This document shows positions 50,705 to 60,580 of a stretch of DNA of 64,000 nucleotides, piece after piece. The notes below the pieces were generated by a model that saw nothing but the letters and a program-made list of their open reading frames with translations, did no database searches and was not told the DNA's origin. Made by a program: the position numbers and the translations under genes. How positions within the stretch are numbered: position 1 is the stretch's first letter; each line of letters begins with the position of its first letter. Source of the stretch: Roseovarius sp. S88 (GTDB lineage: Bacteria > Pseudomonadota > Alphaproteobacteria > Rhodobacterales > Rhodobacteraceae); contig NZ_CP146069.1 in NCBI RefSeq assembly GCF_037023735.1, positions 1,963,501 through 2,027,500 of the forward strand. The letters are read 5' to 3'.

Positions 50705-50794
50705 TGAGACAGCCCAGTGACAGACTGACATTATTGACCTGCCATTTCGCTTGAGATGGCAGGGTATTCCATGATTTTTTCTGCAAGCGTGAAC

Positions 50795-51469
50795 TTAGCG
50801 AACCAGGCGCAAATACGGACGTTCGCTTGGTAAAGGTGGCGCATCCGACCGGCAAGCCTCAGCGCTGAAATCAGCCTCTTCAGCAACATCAACAAACGGC
50901 GCGCTGACATCAGGTGTGATGGGGGTGATCGTGCATTCAGTGATGTTAAAACGGCGCGGGGTGTCCCCAATTGCACCCTGAGACACAAGACATCCCAAAG
51001 CGCGGGAAATATCGCCAAGGTCACTGCGAAGCGGCAAAAGCAACATGGTGCCAGACAACGAGCCAGGACGTTTGGAACTCAGCGCCAGACGTAGGGTCGC
51101 GGGGCGCTCAAACAGTTCGACAAGAGCATCTGCCAGCCGGTCGCGGTCTTCTGGCTCGATCAGGGACGACACGGGCATGCCGCGCACTTCCAGCCCCATC
51201 ACATCGCATAGATGTGTGCCGGCAATGCGCATGCGCGCCATACCTGGTGCAATCTTTTCTGCGACAAACGCATTGCTCAACAGCGATTCGATTCCGCGGG
51301 GGTCAATTTCGGTGCGCAGCGGCACGTCGCCGTCGCGGCGCATGCTCGTCCAATAGGCTTCAAATTCCGACAACTCAGTTGCGCGGTAGGTCGAAACGGG
51401 TGCCTGCATCGCAACTATTTTCTCTGCATTGACAGCATCTTGTTGCGATCGTCCCTGGTCGTCTTTCAT
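50795..51469 (-). CDS. PAS-domain protein (PAS_5 type)
   Basis: A 224-residue protein. Residues about 30-160 match the alphaproteobacterial PAS_5 pattern: FEAYWTSMRRDGDVPLRTEIDPRGIESLL, AGTHLCDVMGLEVRGMPVSSLI, with a conserved C-terminal LGCLVSQGAIGDTPRRFNI. The remainder is a low-complexity tail. No output domain, so it may act by protein contact. Such genes are often CtrA-linked in Caulobacter relatives, but I see no site for that here. ATG 51467-51469 follows TGGGGA. Confidence 0.8.
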   Translation of the reverse strand: MKDDQGRSQQDAVNAEKIVAMQAPVSTYRATELSEFEAYWTSMRRDGDVPLRTEIDPRGIESLLSNAFVAEKIAPGMARMRIAGTHLCDVMGLEVRGMPVSSLIEPEDRDRLADALVELFERPATLRLALSSKRPGSLSGTMLLLPLRSDLGDISRALGCLVSQGAIGDTPRRFNITECTITPITPDVSAPFVDVAEEADFSAEACRSDAPPLPSERPYLRLVR

Positions 51470-51720
51470 GGTATTCCCCACTCACTTAAATTCACACACC
51501 ACCTGCTCAAAAACAGGCTTACACATCCCCCGAGATGCGAGTCACACATGTGATCTATAACACTTTGCCCAACTGCCGCCACTCTACACAATTCGAAAAG
51601 AATTTGTTCAAGATTCTTTGAGAATGGTTAACGCCTTGAAAGTCCAAGGGCTTGTGTCGGTGCTTGCCCTTATGGGGTGGAGTGGCTAGGACAAGACGGC
51701 GTAACAAGGAGACGCGGCTT

Positions 51721-52614
51721 GTGTTAAATTCGATGACCGGTTTTGCCTCCGGCAAGGGAACAGACGGGCACTATAGCTGGACCTGGGAGCTACGCGCCGT
51801 CAACGGCAAGGGGCTTGATCTTCGGTTGCGCGTGCCCGATTGGATCGAAGGTCTGGAAGCGGCATTGCGCGCGCGATTGGGCAAGGCACTGGACCGTGGC
51901 AACGTCTCTGTGGGGCTGCGAGTGACACAAGAAGACGGCGCCAGCGCCGCCACGCTCGACAGTCCATTTCTGGATCAAGTGCTGAATGCGATGTCCGAAA
52001 TCGAGACACGTGCAATGGACAAGGGGCTCTCGCTGGCCCCGGCCAACGCGGCGGATGTTTTGGCGCTGCGGGGCGTGTTCGACACAAGTTCTGATGAGAC
52101 CCAGGATACGAGCGCATTATCCAAAGCGCTGCTGGCAGATTTCGAAATGGTTTTGGCTGCATTCAAAGACATGCGCAGCACCGAGGGAGCTGCGCTGGAA
52201 GTTGTCCTGAATGAACGCGTGGATCAGATCGAAGGCCTCGTGGGTCAAGCCGCACATGCCGCAGAGCGACGCAAACCCGAAATTGAAGAGCATTTTCGGT
52301 CGGCCCTTGCGCGGGTGATGGACAATGCGGACGGCATGGACGAGACGCGTGTGGCGCAAGAATTGGCGACGCTTGCTGTGAAGGCGGACGTGACCGAAGA
52401 AATTGACCGCCTGCGGGCGCATGTGAAAGCGGCGCGTGATCTGATTTCCGGAGGAAGCCCGGTTGGCCGCAAGCTGGATTTCCTGTCGCAGGAGTTTAAT
52501 CGAGAGGCCAATACGCTCTGTTCCAAGGCGCAGAACGCGGCGCTGACCTCGATCGGGCTGGAGTTGAAGACCGTGATCGACCAGATGCGCGAACAGGTGC
52601 AGAATGTGGAGTAA
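51721..52614 (+). CDS. yicC: YicC-family endoribonuclease
   Basis: A 297-residue protein of the YicC/YloC family; E. coli YicC is an endoribonuclease that affects small RNA turnover. The N-terminus LNSMTGFASGKG and the DUF1732 C-terminal part (VAQELATLAVKADVTEEIDRLRAHV ... GRKLDFLSQEFNREANTLCSKA) are diagnostic. I use GTG 51721 after AAGGAG (11 bases); ATG 51733 is the alternative. Followed by gmk, a common association. Confidence 0.92.
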   Translation: MLNSMTGFASGKGTDGHYSWTWELRAVNGKGLDLRLRVPDWIEGLEAALRARLGKALDRGNVSVGLRVTQEDGASAATLDSPFLDQVLNAMSEIETRAMDKGLSLAPANAADVLALRGVFDTSSDETQDTSALSKALLADFEMVLAAFKDMRSTEGAALEVVLNERVDQIEGLVGQAAHAAERRKPEIEEHFRSALARVMDNADGMDETRVAQELATLAVKADVTEEIDRLRAHVKAARDLISGGSPVGRKLDFLSQEFNREANTLCSKAQNAALTSIGLELKTVIDQMREQVQNVE

Positions 52615-52635
52615 GGGTTTGCAGGCCGTGCGCTT

Positions 52636-52659
52636 GGGTATTTTTAACAAGAAAGAAGC
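52636..52659 (+). repeat. Dispersed intergenic repeat, copy B
   Basis: GGGTATTTTTAACAAGAAAG and the following AAGC, 22 of 24 identical to the copy at 15186. It lies in the short gap between yicC and gmk, and its GAAAGAAG end sits 13-20 bases before the gmk start. Confidence 0.55.
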
Positions 52660-52671
52660 TGGGGGACTGCC

Positions 52672-53313
52672 ATGACAGCGCGGCGTGGGCTTCTGATCAT
52701 TTTGTCCTCGCCCTCGGGTGCGGGTAAATCGACATTGTCACGGCGGCTTCGGGACTGGGATGAGACGATTTCCTTTTCGGTGTCGGCCACAACGCGCGCA
52801 CCGCGCGACGGCGAAGTGGAGGGGCAGGACTATCATTTCCTCACCGAGACTCAGTTCAAGACGGATGTGGCACAGGCAAATATGTTGGAACACGCGCATG
52901 TGTTCGGGCATTTTTATGGCTCTCCCAAAGCCCCGGTTGAGGCGGCGATAGAGGCCGGGCGGGATGTGCTCTTTGACATTGACTGGCAAGGGGCGCAGCA
53001 GGTCCAGAACTCGGCTCTTGGTCCACATACACTCTCGATCTTTATTTTACCGCCTTCCATCAAAGAGTTGCACCGTCGTCTTGAAGCAAGGGGGCAGGAC
53101 GCGCCGGACGTCATTGCAAGGCGGATGCAGAAAAGCTGGGATGAGATCAGCCATTGGGCGGAATATGATTACGTACTGGTCAACGATGATCTGGATGAGA
53201 CAGAGGCGCGTCTGCGGTCGATTGTCAGTGCGGCGCGCCTTCGGCGCGTTCAGCAACCTGACCTCAATGCCCATGTGATGCGCCTTCACGCAGAATTTGA
53301 GGACCGGTTATGA
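52672..53313 (+). CDS. gmk: Guanylate kinase
   Basis: Gmk phosphorylates GMP to GDP. The 213-residue protein has the P-loop [10 protein letters not shown] (K19), the GMP-binding [22 protein letters not shown], and [10 protein letters not shown]. Its stop overlaps the carbonic anhydrase ATG by four bases. Confidence 0.97.
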   Translation: MTARRGLLIILSSPSGAGKSTLSRRLRDWDETISFSVSATTRAPRDGEVEGQDYHFLTETQFKTDVAQANMLEHAHVFGHFYGSPKAPVEAAIEAGRDVLFDIDWQGAQQVQNSALGPHTLSIFILPPSIKELHRRLEARGQDAPDVIARRMQKSWDEISHWAEYDYVLVNDDLDETEARLRSIVSAARLRRVQQPDLNAHVMRLHAEFEDRL

Positions 53314-53831
53314 CGGTTTACGCGCTGGACAACATAGCGCCCGAACTTGGCCAGGACGTGTGGGTGGCACCGGATGCCAATGTGATCGGCAATGTCATTC
53401 TGGAAGAGGCCGTATCGATCTGGTTCGGCTGCACCTTGCGCGGTGACAATGAACCCATCCGCGTGGGCACAGGCAGCAATGTGCAGGAAAACGTTGTGAT
53501 GCACACTGACCCGGGCTTTCCACTTGTCATAGGGCCGGGCTGTACCATAGGCCACAAGGCCATGTTGCATGGCTGTCAGCTTGGAGAAAATACGCTCATC
53601 GGGATGGGGGCCACCGTGCTCAACGGGGCCAGGATCGGCAAGAACTGCCTTATTGGGGCAGGGGCGTTGGTCACCGAAGGCAAGGACGTCCCAGATGGCA
53701 GCCTCGTCATGGGCGCTCCGGGCAAAGTCGTGCGCCAACTTGACGAGGCCGCGATTGCCGACATGACCCGTGCAGCCCGGCACTACCAAGCCAACGCCAA
53801 ACGGTTTCGCGACGGCCTGAAGCCGGTCTGA
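53310..53831 (+). CDS. Gamma-class carbonic anhydrase-like protein
   Basis: A 173-residue left-handed beta-helix protein. Hexapeptide repeats run throughout, with the zinc-site histidines in VVMHTDPG and [12 protein letters not shown] and the trimer-interface region [10 protein letters not shown]. Members act as carbonic anhydrases or related acyltransferases. Overlaps gmk. Confidence 0.88.
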   Translation: MTVYALDNIAPELGQDVWVAPDANVIGNVILEEAVSIWFGCTLRGDNEPIRVGTGSNVQENVVMHTDPGFPLVIGPGCTIGHKAMLHGCQLGENTLIGMGATVLNGARIGKNCLIGAGALVTEGKDVPDGSLVMGAPGKVVRQLDEAAIADMTRAARHYQANAKRFRDGLKPV

Positions 53832-53843
53832 AGCAGGCCGGCG

Positions 53844-54902
53844 ATGACCGAAGGGCATATCAATACGCTTTTAGAAGCCATTCCGCTCCCTTCGGTTCTG
53901 ATCGGTCGCGACGAACGCATTCAGGGGGCCAATGCGCGTGCCGTCGTTCTTTTGGGGCAGGGGATTCAGGGGCGGCATTTCATCACTGCAATCCGCCAGC
54001 CCGCCGTGCTCGATACGATCGAGGCGTGTTTCAACGATCACAATCCGCGCCAGTCGCGATACTTGTCCAGCCAAGATGCGCAGGATACCACGTTTCAGGT
54101 CACCTGTTCCGCCGTCGAAACCGACGAAGGCATCAGCGTTCTGTTATGTTTTGAGGATATAACACCGCTTGAACAGGTTGGTCAGATGCGCCGCGATTTT
54201 GTTGCCAATGTCAGCCATGAATTGCGCAGCCCTCTCACAGCGTTGTTGGGGTTCATCGAAACCTTGCAGGGCCCGGCGCGCAATGACCCGGCTGCGACTG
54301 ATCGGTTCTTGAGCACGATGCAGAACGAGGCCAGCCGCATGGAGCGGTTGGTGCGGGATCTGCTGTCGCTCAGTCGGGTTGAGGCGCAGGAGCGTGTGCG
54401 GCCGACCAAACCGATCGATCTGGTTGCGATCCTGCGGACTGTCATACACGCCAATGCCCCGCTATTGAAGGATGCCGGTGTCACCTGCACGCTTGAAGTT
54501 GATATGGACAATCTGGAGCTTCCCGGTGACGCCGATCAATTGCAGCAGGTTTTTACCAACCTCATCGAAAATGCGGTGAAATACGGTGGATCAAACAATG
54601 CCATCCGCATGTCCATCCATGTTGAAGATGATCACCCCGCATTGCGTGGCCCATGCGCCATCGTCACGGTCGCAGATCAAGGCCCCGGCATTGACCCGGT
54701 GCATATTCCTCGCCTGACAGAGCGGTTTTATCGCATCGACAATCACCGCTCACGCGAGATGGGGGGCACCGGGCTTGGGCTGGCAATTGTAAAACATGTT
54801 GTGAGTCGCCATCGCGGACGCTTGAAGATTCAATCCGAGTCGGGTCAGGGCAGCCAGTTTCAGGTGATACTGCCTCGGGAACTCCCGCTTGACGCCAGTT
54901 AG
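53844..54902 (+). CDS. phoR: Phosphate regulon sensor kinase PhoR (soluble form)
   Basis: PhoR phosphorylates PhoB under phosphate limitation. The 352-residue protein has a PAS-like domain (about 10-105), the HisKA box with H125 (FVANVSHELRSP), N box VFTNLIENAVKYGG, and G boxes DQGPGID and GGTGLGLAIVKHV. Unlike E. coli PhoR it has no N-terminal membrane spans. It begins 12 bases after the carbonic anhydrase and is separated from pstS by a Pho box. Confidence 0.93.
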   Translation: MTEGHINTLLEAIPLPSVLIGRDERIQGANARAVVLLGQGIQGRHFITAIRQPAVLDTIEACFNDHNPRQSRYLSSQDAQDTTFQVTCSAVETDEGISVLLCFEDITPLEQVGQMRRDFVANVSHELRSPLTALLGFIETLQGPARNDPAATDRFLSTMQNEASRMERLVRDLLSLSRVEAQERVRPTKPIDLVAILRTVIHANAPLLKDAGVTCTLEVDMDNLELPGDADQLQQVFTNLIENAVKYGGSNNAIRMSIHVEDDHPALRGPCAIVTVADQGPGIDPVHIPRLTERFYRIDNHRSREMGGTGLGLAIVKHVVSRHRGRLKIQSESGQGSQFQVILPRELPLDAS

Positions 54903-54941
54903 ATATCTATGTTTTTCAGAATATTATACAAATTAATTGGG

Positions 54942-54969
54942 TGTCACAAAACTGTTACGCAGATGTAAC
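54942..54969 (+). promoter_or_regulatory. Three-unit Pho box upstream of pstS
   Basis: TGTCAC (54942), TGTTAC (54953) and TGTAAC (54964) repeat with an exact 11-base period, the spacing of PhoB half-sites (CTGTCAT-type). TAAATA at 54991-54996 could be the -10. It lies 80 bases before the pstS ATG. Confidence 0.85.
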
Positions 54970-55049
54970 AAAAGCGTTGTGTGCGCTCTCTAAATACGGG
55001 GCCAGGGTCACCGGGGGGTGGCCATGATATCTGACATCAGGAGCATCAT

Positions 55050-56108
55050 ATGTCCTTTGTGAAACTGACTGCCTCTAGCCTGGCCATTGCGGCCGTTTCG
55101 GCCACCACAGCTGCCGCACGCGACAACGTGCAAGTCGCGGGTTCTTCAACTGTATTGCCTTATGCCTCTATCGTTGCTGAAGCATTTGGCGAAAACTTCG
55201 ACTTTCCAACACCGGTTGTGGAATCGGGTGGCTCATCAGCTGGCCTGAAACGGTTCTGTGAGGGGGTCGGTGAAAACACAATCGACATCGCCAACGCCTC
55301 CCGCCAAATCCGCGAAAAAGAAATAAAAGCCTGTGCCGAAGCAGGCGTCACAGACATCATCGAAGTGCGCATCGGGTATGACGGTATCGTTTTTGCCAGC
55401 CAGAAATCCGGACCGGCCTTCACTGAATTCCAAGCCTCTGACTGGTTCAACGCCCTGAGTCCGATGATCGTCAAAGATGGCGCGCTGGTGGAAAACACAA
55501 ACACCACATGGGCAGATGCCAACCCGGATTTGCCAGCCGTTGAAATCGCGGCGTTTATCCCGGGCACCAAGCACGGCACACGCGAAGTGTTTGAGGAAAA
55601 AGTGTTGGTTGAGGGCTGCAAGGCCACAGGCGCTTACGACCTTTATCTTGCGGCCGCCGAAGGCGAGGACGAGAAAGCCAAGAAGAAAGCTGCGAAAAGT
55701 GCCTGCTACGACGTGCGCACCGATGGTAAATCCGTGGACATCGACGGTGACTACACCGAAACGCTGGCCCGTATCGACAGCAACAGCGACGGCATCGGTG
55801 TCTTTGGCCTGGCGTTTTACGAGAACAACACCGACAAGCTGAAAGTGGCCACCATGGGCGGCATCGCGCCATCGACCGAAACCATTGCAAGCGGCGAATA
55901 TCCTGTGTCGCGCCCGCTCTTCTTCTACGTCAAGAAAGCGCATATCGGCGTGATCCCGGGCTTGAAAGAGTTCGCAGAGTTTTTCGTGGCCGACGAAATT
56001 GCCGGCCCTGACGGACCTCTGGCACAGTACGGATTGGTCTCCGACCCAGAACTGGCCGACACGCAGGCAACTGTGAGCGACGAGCAAACTCTCGGCCAAG
56101 GCTCCTAA
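55050..56108 (+). CDS. pstS: Phosphate-binding protein PstS
   Basis: The 352-residue periplasmic protein has a signal peptide (MSFVKLTASSLAIAAVSATTAAA) and the phosphate-binding GSSTVLPYAS, GGSSAGLKRFC and NASRQI segments. FIPGTKHGTREVF holds the second phosphate loop. It delivers phosphate to PstCA and is directly under the Pho box. Confidence 0.96.
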   Translation: MSFVKLTASSLAIAAVSATTAAARDNVQVAGSSTVLPYASIVAEAFGENFDFPTPVVESGGSSAGLKRFCEGVGENTIDIANASRQIREKEIKACAEAGVTDIIEVRIGYDGIVFASQKSGPAFTEFQASDWFNALSPMIVKDGALVENTNTTWADANPDLPAVEIAAFIPGTKHGTREVFEEKVLVEGCKATGAYDLYLAAAEGEDEKAKKKAAKSACYDVRTDGKSVDIDGDYTETLARIDSNSDGIGVFGLAFYENNTDKLKVATMGGIAPSTETIASGEYPVSRPLFFYVKKAHIGVIPGLKEFAEFFVADEIAGPDGPLAQYGLVSDPELADTQATVSDEQTLGQGS

Positions 56109-56194
56109 GCTGCTGACATCTCTTCAGAGGCGGCTTTTGGTCGCCTCTGACATTTGCCTTTTTAGGCCAATTAGAAATCCGGGACGGGGACCCC

Positions 56195-57658
56195 ATGTCT
56201 GCTCTTTGGCTCGCTTCCATTGCTCTTCTCCTCGCGGGCTTAGGATTTGTTCTCGGACGATCCCGCGCTCTTGCAGATGCAGGCGGTGAATCCCGTGACC
56301 TGCATTCTCTTCCGGCATATTACGGCTGGAACGTCGCGCTGTCGTCGCTGGTCCCGGCACTTGGCCTTTTGATCCTTTGGATGCTGATCCAGCCGCTTTT
56401 TATCAATACATCTGTCTCATCGACCATCCCGGCCGAGCTCATTCCCGACAACAGCACGCGTGGTCTTGTGATGTCTGATGTGCGCCGTGTGGCCGAAGGC
56501 CTGGACCTGGCCGTTGCACAGGGCGCGATTGCCCAGGACGAGGCGCAGGGCCTGCGCACTGAATTCACAAATGTGCGTGAAAAGCTTGCTGAGGTGGGCG
56601 TCGCGCTTGGCTCTGATGTGACAGCACCTGTGTTGCGAGCCGCGCAGCAGTACAGAGAGATGACCGCATCCGGGAACCTCTTTCGCACCATTGCAGTTTT
56701 GGCTGTGGCTATCGCCGGGTTTGCCTTTGCCTTTTTCCAAACGAACAAGACCTACCGGGCGCGCAACGTGGTCGAGGCGGGCCTCAAAATCCTGCTGGTC
56801 TTGGCCGCGTCGATTGCCATTCTAACAACCGTTGGCATTGTTCTTTCGCTGATTTTCAACACGATTGAGTTCTTTCGTCTTTACCCTGCATCAGAGTTTT
56901 TCCTCTCGCTCACCTGGTCGCCCAGTTTTGGCGGCGGGTCCGAGCTTGGGATCATCCCGCTGCTCTGGGGAACGTTCTACATTTCGATCATTGCACTTGC
57001 AGTGGCCGTGCCCATCGGGCTTTTTGCCGCCGTATACCTCTCGGAATATGCCTCGCCCAAAATTCGCGCTTTTGCCAAGCCCCTGATCGAAGTGCTTGCG
57101 GGTATTCCCACAATTGTCTACGGGCTTTTCGCACTGTTGACCGTCGGGCCGCTTCTGGTGTCGGTCTTTGGTGACAATGGCGTTGGCATCATGCAGGCCG
57201 GCACGGCGGTGATGACGGCCGGGTTGGTTATGGGTATCATGCTTATCCCCTTTGTCAGTTCCCTCAGCGACGATATCATCAATGCAGTACCGCAGGCGAT
57301 GCGCGATGGCTCGTATGGGCTGGGCGCGACGAAATCCGAGACCATCAAACAGGTGATCCTGCCAGCCGCCTTGCCGGGTATCGTGGGGGCTATCCTTTTG
57401 GCGGCAAGCCGCGCGATCGGGGAGACCATGATCGTAGTTCTGGGGGCAGGGGCGGCGGCTCGGCTGTCGATGAACCCGTTTGACGCCATGACCACAGTCA
57501 CCGCCAAGATTGTCAGCCAGCTCACCGGCGACGCCGATTTTGCCAGTCCTGAGGCGCTCGTGGCCTTCGCGTTGGGCATGACTCTGTTCATCATCACGCT
57601 GGGGCTCAACGTTCTGGCACTCTACATCGTGCGCAAATACCGGGAGCAGTACGAATGA
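56195..57658 (+). CDS. pstC: Phosphate ABC transporter permease PstC
   Basis: A 487-residue inner-membrane permease. The C-terminal 230 residues are the usual PstC domain with the EAA loop (AVPQAMRDGSYGLGATKSETIKQVILPAALPGI). The N-terminal half is an extension of about 250 residues with four extra spans, as is usual in this order. The stop overlaps pstA by ATGA. Confidence 0.95.
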   Translation: MSALWLASIALLLAGLGFVLGRSRALADAGGESRDLHSLPAYYGWNVALSSLVPALGLLILWMLIQPLFINTSVSSTIPAELIPDNSTRGLVMSDVRRVAEGLDLAVAQGAIAQDEAQGLRTEFTNVREKLAEVGVALGSDVTAPVLRAAQQYREMTASGNLFRTIAVLAVAIAGFAFAFFQTNKTYRARNVVEAGLKILLVLAASIAILTTVGIVLSLIFNTIEFFRLYPASEFFLSLTWSPSFGGGSELGIIPLLWGTFYISIIALAVAVPIGLFAAVYLSEYASPKIRAFAKPLIEVLAGIPTIVYGLFALLTVGPLLVSVFGDNGVGIMQAGTAVMTAGLVMGIMLIPFVSSLSDDIINAVPQAMRDGSYGLGATKSETIKQVILPAALPGIVGAILLAASRAIGETMIVVLGAGAAARLSMNPFDAMTTVTAKIVSQLTGDADFASPEALVAFALGMTLFIITLGLNVLALYIVRKYREQYE

Positions 57659-59010
57659 CCGACGCAACCTTCACCGGCGGCGCTGGCAAGGCGCGAAAAA
57701 GCTCGCTGACGGAACTGGATGATCGCACCAAACGGCGCAACCGAGCCGAGGCGCGGTTCAAGGCCTACGGTATCGCCGCAATTTGTACCGGGTTGTTTTT
57801 TCTGGTCGTTCTGGTTGCGACGATCCTGTTCAACGGCGTCGGCGCCTTTCAGCAGACATTTGTGAATGTGCCTGTCTATCTGGACCCTGCGAAACTCGAC
57901 AAAAACGGCACGCGTAACATCGAAGACATCAAGAAGGTATCGACCTTTGGGTATTCACCGCTGATCCAAACCGGCTTGCTAGAAGAAATTGAGAAAAACA
58001 ACATCGACACGCCTTTGGAAAAACCAAAAGACATGAAGAACTTGTTATCAGCATCTGCGGCGGCGCAAGTGCGTGACTACGTGATCGCCAACCCGGATAT
58101 GATCGGAGAGAAGGTCGAATTTCGGCTTTTGGCTTCGTCCCGTGTGGACGGGTATTTCAAGGGGCGCGTGACCCGTGACGCGGTAGCTGAGGACAAGAAC
58201 ATATCAGTTGAACAGCTGGACCTCACTGACGCCTTTCGCGAAGCCGGTGTGATCTCGAAATCCTTCAACATGTCCTTCATCACCGGTGCGGATGCCTCAG
58301 AAAGCAGACCAGAGTCCGCAGGCATTGGAGTGAGCATGCTTGGCTCGTTTTTCATGATGCTGGTTGTGCTCATCCTCAGCCTGCCAATTGGCGTTGCCGC
58401 ATCGATCTATCTCGAAGAATTCGCGCCGCAGAACAGGTTTACGGACCTCATCGAAGTCAATATTTCCAACCTCGCCGCCGTGCCGTCGATTGTGTTTGGT
58501 ATTCTGGGCCTCGCGGTCTTCATCCAGTTCATGCACCTGCCGCAATCGGCACCTTTGGTCGGTGGTCTGGTCCTCACGCTCATGACCCTGCCGACAATCA
58601 TCATTTCCACACGTGCCTCTCTGAAATCTGTCCCGCCCTCAATCCGGGATGCGGCTCTAGGGGTGGGAGCCTCAAAGATGCAGTCTGTGTTTCATCACGT
58701 TCTGCCATTGGCCATGCCGGGCATCCTGACCGGGACAATCATTGGCCTCGCACAGGCCTTGGGGGAAACCGCACCGCTTTTGCTCATAGGCATGGTGGGC
58801 TATATCGCGACGAACTATCCCGACAGCGTGGCGTCAGGCTTTGTTGATCCAAACTCGGCCATTCCGGCGCAGATCTATCAATGGGCCACCCGCGCGGACC
58901 CGGCGTTTTATGAACGCGCCTGGGGTGGCATCATCGTCCTTCTGGTCTTTCTTTTGACCATGAACATCATCGCCATTCTGCTGCGCCGCAAATTTGAGCG
59001 CCGCTGGTAA
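57655..59010 (+). CDS. pstA: Phosphate ABC transporter permease PstA
   Basis: A 451-residue partner permease with a cytoplasmic N-tail, one early span, a periplasmic domain of about 150 residues and the conserved membrane domain with the EAA loop (PPSIRDAALGVGASKMQSVFHHVLPLAMPGI). It forms a heterodimer with PstC. Confidence 0.95.
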   Translation: MTDATFTGGAGKARKSSLTELDDRTKRRNRAEARFKAYGIAAICTGLFFLVVLVATILFNGVGAFQQTFVNVPVYLDPAKLDKNGTRNIEDIKKVSTFGYSPLIQTGLLEEIEKNNIDTPLEKPKDMKNLLSASAAAQVRDYVIANPDMIGEKVEFRLLASSRVDGYFKGRVTRDAVAEDKNISVEQLDLTDAFREAGVISKSFNMSFITGADASESRPESAGIGVSMLGSFFMMLVVLILSLPIGVAASIYLEEFAPQNRFTDLIEVNISNLAAVPSIVFGILGLAVFIQFMHLPQSAPLVGGLVLTLMTLPTIIISTRASLKSVPPSIRDAALGVGASKMQSVFHHVLPLAMPGILTGTIIGLAQALGETAPLLLIGMVGYIATNYPDSVASGFVDPNSAIPAQIYQWATRADPAFYERAWGGIIVLLVFLLTMNIIAILLRRKFERRW

Positions 59011-59034
59011 ATGCGGGCTTAAGGAGCTACGCCA

Positions 59035-59831
59035 ATGTATGACACGCCAATTCTGGAGAAGAACGTGGACCAGAAAGAGATCAAATTCGCGGCCCGCGGG
59101 GTGCAGGTCTATTATGGCGACAACCACGCCATCAAGGATGTGGATGTCGATCTGGAAGACAAAACCGTCACCGCCTTCATTGGTCCGTCGGGTTGCGGCA
59201 AGTCGACTTTTCTACGTTGTCTCAACAGGATGAACGACACAATTGATGTGTGCCGGGTTGAAGGCGACATCCATCTCGACGGCGAAGATATCTATGACAA
59301 GCGTGTCGACCCCGTGCAATTGCGCGCCAAGGTGGGCATGGTGTTTCAAAAACCCAACCCGTTTCCCAAATCGATCTATGACAACGTTGCCTACGGCCCG
59401 CGTATTCATGGATTGGCCAGGAACAAGGCCGAGCTTGATGAGATAGTCGAAAAGTCGCTGCGTCGGGCGGCCATCTGGGACGAGGTGAAAGATCGCCTTG
59501 ATGCGCCCGGCACCGGCCTCTCGGGGGGCAACAACAGCGGCTTTGCATCGCACGGGCCGTCGCGACGGAGCCTGAGGTTCTTTTGATGGATGAGCCATGC
59601 TCAGCCCTTGATCCGATTGCCACCGCGCAGGTTGAGGAACTGATCGACGAACTGCGCAAGAATTACTCAGTGGTCATTGTCACCCATTCTATGCAGCAGG
59701 CCGCGCGGGTGAGCCAGAAAACCGCATTTTTCCATCTGGGTAATCTGGTGGAGTTTGGCGAGACCAGCCATATCTTCACCAATCCCACAGATGAGCGCAC
59801 CGAAAGTTACATCACAGGCCGGATAGGCTAG
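59035..59831 (+). CDS. pstB: Phosphate ABC transporter ATPase PstB (single-base frameshift in the signature motif)
   Basis: PstB drives phosphate import. Walker A (GPSGCGKST) is near residue 48 and [15 protein letters not shown] near 102. The frame breaks in the LSGGQQQR signature: six G (59523-59528) read LSGG-NNSGF and stop at 59586, while one more G restores [29 protein letters not shown] and continues to 59831, giving the usual length of about 265 residues. Because the rest of the pst operon is intact, a homopolymer undercall is much more likely than loss. I annotate one gene. Confidence 0.9.
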
Positions 59832-59839
59832 GAGCAGCA

Positions 59840-60553
59840 ATGCAGGACGAACATATTTCCTCTGCCTTTGACCGCGACCTCGAAGCGGTACAGGCGATGA
59901 TCATGAAGATGGGCGGAATGGTTGAAGAGGCCATCATGAATGCTGCCCTCTCGCTGGAAACCGGAGATGAAGAGCTGGCCGAACAGGTTCGTGCCGGGGA
60001 CAAGGCGATTGACGCGCTCGAAGAGCAGATTGATCAGGAAACAGCGCGCATCATCGCGCTGCGCGCACCGACAGCTATCGATTTGCGCGTCATCCTGACG
60101 GTGATGAAAATCGCGTCCAATCTGGAACGCATCGGCGACTATGCCAAGAACATGGCCAAGCGGACCACGGTTCTGGCGCAAATGACGCCGATCAATGGGG
60201 CGGCGGCCTCACTCCGGCGGATGGCGCGGGAAACCGAACGCATGCTGCGTGATGCGCTTGATGCTTACATTCAGCGCGACGAAAAGCTGGCGCAGGAAGT
60301 GATCGCGCGCGATCATGATGTGGATCAGATGTACAACGCGCTCTTCCGCGAATTCCTGACCTTCATGATGGAGGATCCGCGCAACATCACGCCCTGCATG
60401 CATTTGCACTTTATTGCCAAGAACGTCGAGCGGATGGGCGATCATGTGACCAATATTGCGGAACAGGTGGTGTACCTGGTGACCGGCGCAGTCCCCGAAG
60501 AAAGTCGCCCCAAGAGCGACTACATAACGACGGACGCCGAAACCCCGTCTTAG
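59840..60553 (+). CDS. phoU: Phosphate transport regulator PhoU
   Basis: PhoU couples PstSCAB activity to PhoR. The 237-residue protein is all helical, with two PhoU repeats, each ending in an E-R-I/M-G-D metal segment (SNLERIGDYAKNMAKR and KNVERMGDHVTNIAEQ). Eight bases after pstB. Confidence 0.96.
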   Translation: MQDEHISSAFDRDLEAVQAMIMKMGGMVEEAIMNAALSLETGDEELAEQVRAGDKAIDALEEQIDQETARIIALRAPTAIDLRVILTVMKIASNLERIGDYAKNMAKRTTVLAQMTPINGAAASLRRMARETERMLRDALDAYIQRDEKLAQEVIARDHDVDQMYNALFREFLTFMMEDPRNITPCMHLHFIAKNVERMGDHVTNIAEQVVYLVTGAVPEESRPKSDYITTDAETPS

Positions 60554-60580
60554 ACAGGGTAACACGGCGGAGGGCACAAG

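Noticed and set aside
50739..50762. Hairpin CTGCCATTTC/GAGATGGCAG after the DAHP synthase gene
   Set aside because: It has no T tract on either strand; perhaps a processing stem, but not a supported terminator.
51541..51556. TCACA-CA-TGTGA, also TCACA-N4-TGTGA at 37972, as Crp-like operators
   Set aside because: The arms are outward-facing compared with the Crp consensus and the spacings differ, so they are probably chance.
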